Assembly (NCBI RefSeq): GCF_900078395.1
Contig: NZ_FKLA01000009.1
Span: forward strand, 570,613-634,612
Direction of reading: 5' to 3'
Origin: Anaerotruncus rubiinfantis
GTDB lineage: Bacteria > Bacillota > Clostridia > Oscillospirales > Ruminococcaceae
Length of the DNA: 64,000 nt
Shown in pieces: positions 41,480 through 47,749 of this stretch. Numbering within the stretch: position 1 is the first letter of the stretch; the number at the start of each line of letters is the position of its first letter. The notes beneath the pieces were generated by a model. That model was given only the letters and a program-made list of their open reading frames with translations. It made no database searches and was not told where the DNA came from. A program made the translations under genes and the position numbers.

Positions 41480-43309
41480 GTGAGAAATCCAATTCATGTA
41501 TTGAAAAGCTTAGAGGAGCACGCAAAAGACCCAATGTACAAATATGAGCGGTTATATCGCAATTTGTACAATCCTGAATTCTATCTGCTGGCATACAAAA
41601 ACATTGCTTCCTCACCGGGGAGCATGACGGCCGGGTCAGATGGAAAGACACTTGATGCCATGAGCATGGAGCGTATCAATACCCTCATCACCATGCTCAG
41701 AGACCATTCCTACCAGCCAAACCCTGCCCGGCGCGTATACATCTCCAAGAAAAACAGCAAGAAAAAGCGTCCGCTGGGAATACCGTCCACCGATGACAAG
41801 CTGGTACAGGAAATTGTCCGATTGATTTTGGAATCTATCTACGAACCCGTATTCTCTCGCAATTCCCACGGATTTCGCCCAAAGCGCAGCTGCCATACTG
41901 CACTGCTGGAGGTGCAACACACCTTCACCAGCGCAAAATGGATTGTGGAGGGCGATATTCACGCCTGCTTCGACAGCTTTGACCATCATGTGCTGATTGC
42001 TCTTTTGCGGCGGCGTATCCACGATGAGTATTTTATTTCCCTGATGTGGAAATTCCTGAAAGCCGGATACATGGAACAATGGAAATTCAACAAAACCTAT
42101 TCCGGCACGCCCCAAGGTTCCGGCATGAGTCCGATTCTGGCGAATATCTATCTGTCGGAATTGGATGCTTTTATGGCGGAATACAAACGGAATTTTGACA
42201 AGGGCAACTCCAAATGGAGGCCGCTCAATCGCGAATACTCCCGTCTGCACAGTCGGTATATGTACAATTCCGGCAAGCTAAAAACCCGAGGGGCGGAAAT
42301 GTCCCCGGAAGAACGCGATGCGCTGAAAAAGAAGCTGCGGCAAATCCAGCTGCAAAAGCTGAACATACCCTACTACCCCGCCATCGAACCGGACTTCAAG
42401 CGGCTCAAGTACAATCGGTACGCCGATGATTTTGTCGTAGGCATTATCGGTTCCAAGGAGGACGCGGAGCAGGTCAAGGTGGATTTGGGCAGGTTTTTGC
42501 AGGAGAAACTCCATCTCGTTTTATCAGAGGAAAAGACCACCGTTACACATTCTGCGGAGCTTATCCGCTATCTTGGCTACGATTTTACCGTATCGCGGGA
42601 CAAATCCTTTTCCCGTAAAGAAAACGGTGATCTGGCCCGGATGCATTACGGTAGCGTGCGGCTCTATCTTCCGAGAGACAAATGGATCAGAAAGCTAAGG
42701 GAATACAAGGCAATCAAAATCAAAAAGGATATCAATGGCGAAGAATCATGGAAAGCCCTACATCGGGGCTTCCTGATGAACAAAGCAGAAGTTGAAATTG
42801 TCAGCAAATACAACAGCGAAATCAGGGGCATCTATAATTATTATCGCCTCGCTTCCAATGTCTCCGTGCTAGGTGTATTCCGATGGTGGATGGAGACCAG
42901 CATGCTGAAAACGTTCGCGGCCAAATACAATTCCAGCATTAACAAAATCAAGATGGGACGCGTGAAAAACAACGTATTTACCGTAGAATACACTACGAAA
43001 TCCGGCGTAAAACAATGCGAGTTTCATCATGATAGGTTGATTAAAATGAACGAACCGGCCCCGGATTTTTCAGACATCCTTCCTCAATATCGCCGGTATG
43101 ACATGCAAAACAGTCTTGCCGCCCGGTTGCGTAGGGAGAATTGTGAGCTTTGCGGCTGTAACACGGACAGCATTACAATGCACCATGTCAAAAGCCTGAA
43201 ATCGCTGAAGGGCAATACCCCTTCTGAAATGCTGATGATGCAGAAACGCCGGAAAACACTGGCGTTATGCGATTCCTGCTTTGAACAAGTGTCTAAAGGA
43301 ATCCTCTAA
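41480..43309 (+). CDS. ltrA: Group II intron reverse transcriptase/maturase
   Basis: A 609-residue intron-encoded protein: RT domains (RPLGIPSTDDKLVQEIVR, SGTPQGSGMSPILANIYL, catalytic YADD in RYADDFVVG), maturase domain X (KALHRGFLMNKAEVEIV, GIYNYYRLASN), and an HNH-type zinc region (CELCGCNTDSITMHHVKSLK ... CDSCF). The last His ligand of a typical HNH (CxxCH) is replaced by Phe, so endonuclease activity is uncertain. GTG 41480 is the start. Confidence 0.95.
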   Translation: MRNPIHVLKSLEEHAKDPMYKYERLYRNLYNPEFYLLAYKNIASSPGSMTAGSDGKTLDAMSMERINTLITMLRDHSYQPNPARRVYISKKNSKKKRPLGIPSTDDKLVQEIVRLILESIYEPVFSRNSHGFRPKRSCHTALLEVQHTFTSAKWIVEGDIHACFDSFDHHVLIALLRRRIHDEYFISLMWKFLKAGYMEQWKFNKTYSGTPQGSGMSPILANIYLSELDAFMAEYKRNFDKGNSKWRPLNREYSRLHSRYMYNSGKLKTRGAEMSPEERDALKKKLRQIQLQKLNIPYYPAIEPDFKRLKYNRYADDFVVGIIGSKEDAEQVKVDLGRFLQEKLHLVLSEEKTTVTHSAELIRYLGYDFTVSRDKSFSRKENGDLARMHYGSVRLYLPRDKWIRKLREYKAIKIKKDINGEESWKALHRGFLMNKAEVEIVSKYNSEIRGIYNYYRLASNVSVLGVFRWWMETSMLKTFAAKYNSSINKIKMGRVKNNVFTVEYTTKSGVKQCEFHHDRLIKMNEPAPDFSDILPQYRRYDMQNSLAARLRRENCELCGCNTDSITMHHVKSLKSLKGNTPSEMLMMQKRRKTLALCDSCFEQVSKGIL

Positions 43310-43323
43310 GTTGGTTGAATGGA

Positions 43324-43357
43324 GAGCCGGATACGCGGAGACGTGTACGTCCGGTTC
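43324..43357 (+). ncRNA. Domain V of the group II intron
   Basis: Exactly 34 bases, beginning GAGCCGG with the catalytic AGC triad and closing with CCGGTTC, forming the short D5 hairpin with a bulge. D6 follows up to 43418. Confidence 0.85.
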
Positions 43358-43418
43358 GGGAGGGAGGGAACCGAAACCTTCCGGCTTAAACCGGAAAGGC
43401 GCGGTGAACTTACTTTAT

Positions 43419-43466
43419 GAGGTAATCCAGGACGGGACGCCGCAAAACCCAAGAAATTATCTGTAA
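43419..43466 (+). CDS. M23 peptidase, exon 2
   Basis: Sixteen codons (EVIQDGTPQNPRNYL stop) completing the HLHIEV motif and C-terminus of the peptidase after splicing. It cannot be translated alone because it lacks a start. Confidence 0.85.
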   Translation, partial: EVIQDGTPQNPRNYL

Positions 43467-43485
43467 CAAATTGGAGAGGATATCT

Positions 43486-43773
43486 TTGAAAGAACATGAA
43501 ACGCTGGAAGACGCATGCCAAGAGACCGGTTCGAAGCGCCCGCCCTGGACGCGAGAGCAGGTCGGCGCCAAGTGCCTCGCATTTCTGGCAGAACATGACG
43601 GCAGCGAGGAGTTGTATCAAATGCTCCATGGGAAACTGGGCCTGACCAACGCGGAGATTGAGTCGCTGGGTTTTAATCTCATTCACCGCTTTGAGGAGGA
43701 ACGAATCGCTGGCCCGGAAACACAATGTGAAGAAAGCGGAACGCGCGATGTGAATCCAGAGTTGCGACCATAA
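43486..43773 (+). CDS. Hypothetical element protein
   Basis: A 95-residue protein, TTG 43486 with GAGAGG upstream. Contains PPWTREQVGAKCLAFLAEH and LGLTNAEIESLGFNLIHRF; helical, no named domain. Follows the M23 gene in the transfer cluster. Confidence 0.5.
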   Translation: MKEHETLEDACQETGSKRPPWTREQVGAKCLAFLAEHDGSEELYQMLHGKLGLTNAEIESLGFNLIHRFEEERIAGPETQCEESGTRDVNPELRP

Positions 43774-43843
43774 AAGTGAAGCCCACAGTGGGATATGCGG
43801 CTGAAAGGGTCCCCAGGGCAACGCAACGGTTGTTGGAACATGT

Positions 43844-44557
43844 ATGGTGCAGGGATACGAACTTCTGTTTCGCGGAAGGCCCCATAGCGCTGCCACTACC
43901 ATCGAGCCAAAAGCCAATCACCAAGTGCCCGCACTCCTTTGGGATATCCAGTTGGCGGACGAAAAGGCGCTGGATCATTACGAAGGTTATCCAACATTGT
44001 ACGGAAAAAAAGAACTGAAGGCTGTAATCGATGGAAAGGCTGTGGGCGCAATGGCTTATATTATGAACCCAGGGTATTTATTTGAGGAACCAGCGTCTGG
44101 ATATTATCACATCATTGCGCAAGGTTATAAAAGCGCCGGGTTCGACAGGAATATCCTGAATACAGCGGCAGATCGTTTGCGGGTAGGACTGAACGAATAC
44201 CGTGCAAAGCAAATGCAGGCAGCTTTTTCCATCGCAACAGCGCTCAAATTCCCTCGACAGCTGGAGATGTTGGTGGAACTTCCTTCGATGGAAAAAAACG
44301 CGCAATGGATCAGGTTCGCGGCAAACGCCTGCCTCACTTATGGGGCTGAAAAAGATTCCATCAAGCTGTACTTAACGGATATTCTCCGGAATATCGGAGA
44401 TGTACGCACTGATTTTGGGATGGCGGCGGCGCGGGAGGTTTACGAAACCGGAGGGATGGAGGCCATGGATATTTACACAGCGGGCGAATATCTACACAAT
44501 ACCGGGGCGCTTTCCCCAGAACAGGAGGATGGCCGCCCTCCTAAAATGCAGTTTTAG
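43844..44557 (+). CDS. Gamma-glutamylcyclotransferase-like protein, N-terminus damaged
   Basis: The first 100 residues (GYELLFRGRPHS, VPALLWDIQLADEKALDHYE with the likely catalytic Glu, GAMAYIMNPGY) match the GGCT/AIG2 fold. The N-terminal YGSN segment that binds the gamma-glutamyl group is missing. Homologous-looking codons (ATVVGT) continue upstream to about 43,810, preceded by a stop in frame. C-terminal 130 residues are helical and unrecognised. Probably a fused element protein whose 5' end has decayed; activity is doubtful. Confidence 0.5.
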   Translation: MVQGYELLFRGRPHSAATTIEPKANHQVPALLWDIQLADEKALDHYEGYPTLYGKKELKAVIDGKAVGAMAYIMNPGYLFEEPASGYYHIIAQGYKSAGFDRNILNTAADRLRVGLNEYRAKQMQAAFSIATALKFPRQLEMLVELPSMEKNAQWIRFAANACLTYGAEKDSIKLYLTDILRNIGDVRTDFGMAAAREVYETGGMEAMDIYTAGEYLHNTGALSPEQEDGRPPKMQF

Positions 44558-44589
44558 CTGCCTGGAGAATCAGAAAAGGAGGAATACCT

Positions 44590-44847
44590 GTGAAGAAAAC
44601 CACCTTTCAGATCCAATTCGACACGGAAAAATTGTCAGCCATACAGCGGTACATGTTAAAAAAAGACGCGGATCTAATGGCTGAACTGGAGGAAACGCTG
44701 GACAGGCTTTATGAAAAATATGTGCCTGCGGCTGTCCGGGAGTATATAGAAGGACGGGCTGAGGAGGATGATCAACGTCCCGCCCGCAGCGACCGGGTTA
44801 GACGGAAGCAAACGGCCATGTCGGAAAATGAAGGCGGGATAGAATGA
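44590..44847 (+). CDS. DUF6103-like small protein
   Basis: An 85-residue protein: KKTTFQIQFDTEKLSAIQRY, AELEETLDRLYEKYVPAAVR, then a basic disordered tail. Resembles the DUF6103 proteins of clostridial conjugative elements. GTG 44590 follows GGAGGAA. Overlaps the next gene by 4 bases. Confidence 0.6.
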   Translation: MKKTTFQIQFDTEKLSAIQRYMLKKDADLMAELEETLDRLYEKYVPAAVREYIEGRAEEDDQRPARSDRVRRKQTAMSENEGGIE

Positions 44848-45131
44848 AATTGAGCAATGCTGAACGGGAAACGATCCTGCGCTTTGATGAAGAATCCTCC
44901 ATCGCGGAACTCTATACGAACAACGGAAAAATAATGAAGCGGCTCCTGCAGCTGTCCCGCAAACGGCCGGAACTGTACGAGGTGAAGCCGGATTCGACGG
45001 GGGCCGTCACAGGCCGTTTCCCAAAATCACTGGTATCCATCTCCCTGCGGGAACCGATGAGCGAGCAGGAACGGCAGATCCGGAGGGAACGCGCAAAGAA
45101 AAGCGGATACCAGGCAAAGCGCGCCCCCTGA
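44844..45131 (+). CDS. Conserved element hypothetical protein
   Basis: A 95-residue protein: LSNAERETILRFDEESSIAE at the N-terminus, then KRLLQLSRKRPELYEV, basic C-terminus. The layout is common in phage and plasmid-borne small proteins of Clostridia. Coupled to the preceding gene (ATGA overlap). Function unknown. Confidence 0.55.
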   Translation: MKLSNAERETILRFDEESSIAELYTNNGKIMKRLLQLSRKRPELYEVKPDSTGAVTGRFPKSLVSISLREPMSEQERQIRRERAKKSGYQAKRAP

Positions 45132-45622
45132 AGGTCACCTTTTCCGGAAGCCCCGCCGCATTTTGAAAAAGGAGCGGTAGCATTGGGATAGCTGCCCCAC
45201 CGGGGCGCCGCCGATCGCTGTTTGTGGGATGTCCATCCGCAAATTCAATGCGCAGCCCCGGCGTTCCCCCTCGTCCGTCATGTCCTGGGATCCTTCGCAT
45301 TCCCGCCGGACGTGCAATGGAACCCGCTTTCGCGCGATGGATTTTGGTGCAGGATAAAGGCAGGTGCACCTATGGGCGCACCCGCCGGGATACCTCAGCC
45401 CGCAGTGCGGGCTGAGGTACGCTTGCATAGGTGGCTGTGAATGTTCACATTTTCAAAAGCTGGGTGGCTGTCGATCCTGTAAAAGCCGATTAGAAGACCG
45501 TTTGTGGATGCGATAACAGGGCCACAGGAACAATCCCAGAAAGGTTTGCTTCAGACAGCGAGCTCACAGAACCGTTGAGCAAGAAACCGCAATGAAACTT
45601 CAAATCCGAAAGGATGAAAGCC
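45132..45622 (+). other. Gene-free region with palindromes; candidate oriT
   Basis: No convincing gene in about 490 bases between a small element gene and the RHH/relaxosome-like gene. It holds a perfect 13-bp inverted repeat with a three-base spacer at 45391-45419, GTGAATGTTCAC at 45436-45447, and GGTGCA/GCGCACC around 45364-45382. Position beside the RHH protein and upstream of the relaxase makes it the best candidate for the transfer origin. The nick site is not identifiable from one sequence. Confidence 0.45.
45391..45419. repeat. Perfect inverted repeat in the candidate oriT
   Basis: TACCTCAGCCCGC (45391-45403), spacer AGT, then its exact complement (45407-45419). No T-run follows, so it is not an ordinary terminator. 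Hairpins of this size adjoin nic sites in many MOB_P origins. Confidence 0.75.
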
Positions 45623-46039
45623 TTGGAAAAACAAAGTGAAATCAAGGAACGAATTCCGGTATGGCTTTACCCGAGCACCATCCGAAAAATCGATCAAACG
45701 CTGAAGATGGCAAACTGCCGATCCCAAAGTGAATTTTTAGAAAACGCTGCAATTTTCTATGCTGGTTACATATGCTCTCATTCCAGCACGCAATATTTGT
45801 CTCAAGTGTTGACCGACGTCCTTCGCGGGATGCTGGATGACAGCGAAAACCGGATGGCCCGGATGCTTTTCAAGCTGGCGGTTGAAACGGATATGATGAT
45901 GCATGTACTGGCAGCGGAATACGGGATCGACGAGACAACCCTGCGGGCACTGCGCGGCCGTTGCGTCGATGAGGTCAAGCATTCCAACGGTTCGATCTCT
46001 TTGGATAAAGCGACGCAGTACCAGAAAGGGGGCAATTGA
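45623..46039 (+). CDS. Ribbon-helix-helix relaxosome-type protein
   Basis: A 138-residue protein. IKERIPVWLYPSTIRKIDQT and SQSEFLENAAIFYAGYI form a ribbon-helix-helix domain; the rest is helical. RHH proteins next to oriT act as relaxosome accessory factors (MobC-like) that bind oriT and help the relaxase. TTG 45623 is about eight bases from AAAGGA; ATG 45614 overlaps that site. Genes immediately downstream are separate cassettes. Confidence 0.65.
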   Translation: MEKQSEIKERIPVWLYPSTIRKIDQTLKMANCRSQSEFLENAAIFYAGYICSHSSTQYLSQVLTDVLRGMLDDSENRMARMLFKLAVETDMMMHVLAAEYGIDETTLRALRGRCVDEVKHSNGSISLDKATQYQKGGN

Positions 46040-46064
46040 TTTTTACACTTGGAAAAGGTATAAT
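46036..46064 (+). promoter_or_regulatory. Sigma-A type promoter, copy 1
   Basis: -35 TTGATT (46036-46041), 17-base spacer, -10 TATAAT (46059-46064), upstream of the DUF4160/DUF2442 pair and overlapping the end of the RHH gene. The whole box is nearly identical to the promoter at 46831-46859. Confidence 0.8.
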
Positions 46065-46097
46065 AATAAAAAAAGTCTATAGCGAGGTGATGAGAGC

Positions 46098-46358
46098 GTG
46101 CCTGAAATTTCTCTGTTTTATGGTATCCGTATCACTATGTTTTACGAGGATCACAATCCACCGCATTTTCATGCGGAGTACGCTGAAAATAAAGCTATCG
46201 TCGATATTTTAGAAGGAAAAGTCATGCGCGGCTTTCTTTCATCAAAACAGTTACGTCTCATTCTGGCATGGTGTGAGATCCATCGGGATGAGCTTATGCA
46301 AAACTGGGAATTATCCAAAGATGGGAAACCGCTCAACCGGATCAACCCACTGGTATAA
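46098..46358 (+). CDS. DUF4160 protein (second copy)
   Basis: An 86-residue DUF4160 protein (MPEISLFYGIRITMFYED, NPPHFHAEYAE). GTG 46098 follows AGGTGA. Paralogous to the - strand copy at 38,670, but clearly diverged. With the following DUF2442 gene it forms a second toxin-antitoxin-like pair without an XRE gene. Confidence 0.85.
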   Translation: MPEISLFYGIRITMFYEDHNPPHFHAEYAENKAIVDILEGKVMRGFLSSKQLRLILAWCEIHRDELMQNWELSKDGKPLNRINPLV

Positions 46359-46371
46359 GGAGGGATTCTAA

Positions 46372-46677
46372 ATGACGAGAGTTGATTATATACCTGTAGT
46401 CATACAAGCAGTAGCCTCCGATGACTATAAGGTTTATGCCTATTTTGATGACGGTTCTATCAAGTGTCTTGACATGTCCGAGCGGTTGGACAAGGAAATC
46501 TTTCTTCCGCTTCGGGATATTGGGGTATTCAAAAACACGTTGACGGTTTTAAATGATACAGTTGCCTGGGATTTAACAGGGAGGCATGATCCCGCCGACT
46601 GTATTGATATAGACCCTCTTACAGTATATGAACAGCCAGAGGCGCGTGAGGTGGACTTTCTGCCGTGCGTCTCATAA
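46372..46677 (+). CDS. DUF2442 protein (second copy)
   Basis: A 101-residue DUF2442 protein (VIQAVASDDYKVYAYFDDGS, TVAWDLTGRHDPADCIDIDP). GGAGGG precedes ATG 46372, 13 bases after the DUF4160 gene. Confidence 0.82.
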   Translation: MTRVDYIPVVIQAVASDDYKVYAYFDDGSIKCLDMSERLDKEIFLPLRDIGVFKNTLTVLNDTVAWDLTGRHDPADCIDIDPLTVYEQPEAREVDFLPCVS

Positions 46678-46730
46678 ATAGGCAAGCACAGTGGTGGAAC
46701 AATCCCTATCGTAAAGGAATCTAACCAGTA

Positions 46731-46770
46731 AGACGCAAAGACGGCCAGACGCTGTCTTTGTGTCTTTTTT
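46731..46770 (+). terminator. Terminator after the DUF4160/DUF2442 pair
   Basis: AGACGCAAAGAC/GTCTTTGTGTCT stem (46731-46742 with 46754-46765) followed by TTTTTT. It shares the GACGCAAAGACGGCC core with the terminator after the Fic gene. Confidence 0.8.
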
Positions 46771-46830
46771 AAAGGAGAGAATCCAAAGCGAGTTTGTGAG
46801 GAAGGCGGCGCAGTATCAGAGGGAGGCTAA

Positions 46831-46859
46831 TTGATTTTCACACTGGGAAAAGGTATAAT
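46831..46859 (+). promoter_or_regulatory. Sigma-A type promoter, copy 2
   Basis: -35 TTGATT (46831-46836), 17-base spacer, -10 TATAAT (46854-46859), driving the VbhA/Fic pair. Nearly the same sequence as at 46036-46064. Confidence 0.8.
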
Positions 46860-46884
46860 AAAAAAAACGGGCGGAGGAATGGAC

Positions 46885-47082
46885 ATGGGGCGCGGCGCCA
46901 AAAGAAAATATTCTACCAATTTGAAATACACCCTTTCTACCCATGCGGCGGAAAGGATGACGCCCAGCAAGGAGGCGATCCGTCTCTGCGAGCGGGCGGA
47001 GTCCGGGAAAATGACGGCGGACGACGCGGTGCGCGCAATTCGGGAAAAGTATGGCCTGTCAAGAGGAGCACACAATGGCTGA
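46885..47082 (+). CDS. VbhA-like antitoxin
   Basis: A 65-residue antitoxin: THAAERMTPSKEAIRLCERA, SGKMTADDAVRAIREKYGL. The helix THAAER corresponds to the (S/T)xxxE(G/N) inhibitory motif with Arg instead of Gly/Asn; the inhibitory Glu is present. ATG 46885 is about seven bases from GGAGGA. Its end overlaps the fic gene by 8 bases. Confidence 0.8.
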   Translation: MGRGAKRKYSTNLKYTLSTHAAERMTPSKEAIRLCERAESGKMTADDAVRAIREKYGLSRGAHNG

Positions 47083-47686
47083 TACTTTTGGAAAATATGA
47101 CGTCTATGCGGTTGCGGGTTCGTTCTACTGCTACCCCAATACCAATGTGCTCCGCAATCGCTTTGGAATCAGGGATGCTCAAGAACTTAAGCAGGTGGAA
47201 ACGGACATCTCAGTGATCCGGCAAAACGACTTGCTGTTGAACCCGATATTCGGACGCTTCACCCCGAATCATCTCAAACGGATTCATCGTTATCTTCTGG
47301 GGGATGTCTATCCCTTCGCCGGGAACTATCGACGTGAGGATATCGCCAAGGGGACGACTCGCTTCTTGCATCATGAGGAGATTGCGCAAAAACTTTCCCG
47401 GTTGCTTGAACAACTGCACGACGAGCAATGCTTAAAGGGATTGGAAGCGCAGGATTTCATTAAGCGCGGGGCATGGTACTTCGCGGAACTCAACTATATT
47501 CATCCCTTTCGGGAAGGAAATGGACGGGCGATTCGGGAGTTTGTGCGTCAGCTGTTTTTACAAGCAGGATATCTCGTCGATTGGGGAATGGTTTCCCCCG
47601 AGCGATTGTTGCACGCAATGATTGATTCAGTCTATGATACAGATTCACTGATCGAAGTCATCCGTCTCTGTTTGGAACCACTATGA
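47075..47686 (+). CDS. fic: Fic-domain AMPylating toxin
   Basis: A 203-residue Fic protein with the full active site HPFREGNGR at residues 143-151 (catalytic His143). It lacks its own inhibitory helix, consistent with class I Fic toxins controlled by a VbhA-type antitoxin, encoded just upstream and overlapping. VbhT-like toxins AMPylate DNA gyrase and topoisomerase IV. AAGAGGAG precedes ATG 47075. Likely maintains the element. Confidence 0.9.
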   Translation: MADTFGKYDVYAVAGSFYCYPNTNVLRNRFGIRDAQELKQVETDISVIRQNDLLLNPIFGRFTPNHLKRIHRYLLGDVYPFAGNYRREDIAKGTTRFLHHEEIAQKLSRLLEQLHDEQCLKGLEAQDFIKRGAWYFAELNYIHPFREGNGRAIREFVRQLFLQAGYLVDWGMVSPERLLHAMIDSVYDTDSLIEVIRLCLEPL

Positions 47687-47695
47687 TCAATATCA

Positions 47696-47736
47696 GGACG
47701 CAAAGACGGCCGGCTGCCGCCTTTGCGCCTTTTTCT
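47696..47736 (+). terminator. Terminator between fic and relaxase
   Basis: Stem GGACGCAAAGACGG/CCGCCTTTGCGCC (47696-47709 with 47717-47729) and TTTTTCTTTT, immediately followed by the GGAGGC ribosome site of the relaxase gene. Confidence 0.75.
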
Positions 47737-47749
47737 TTTGGAGGCAGCC

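Larger units (their letters stand above)
40867..43418 (+). mobile_element. Group II intron inserted in the M23 peptidase gene
   Basis: Starts with the 5' consensus GTGCG and ends ...TTTAT, with a 34-nt domain V (43324-43357). The intron-encoded reverse transcriptase is at 41480-43309, in domain IV. The 600 bases before it form structural domains I-III and hold no real genes. Joining 40866 to 43419 restores the peptidase frame exactly, which fixes both boundaries. Looks full-length and possibly active. Confidence 0.92.

Noticed and set aside
41305..41547. 80-codon frame in the 5' part of the group II intron
   Set aside because: It lies in the structural RNA domains and overlaps the reverse transcriptase start in another frame.
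45222..45440. Two overlapping frames of 63-72 codons (+ strand) and several on the - strand in the candidate oriT region
   Set aside because: They cross the perfect inverted repeat, are rich in Pro/Arg/Ala as expected for random GC-rich frames, and have no ribosome sites.
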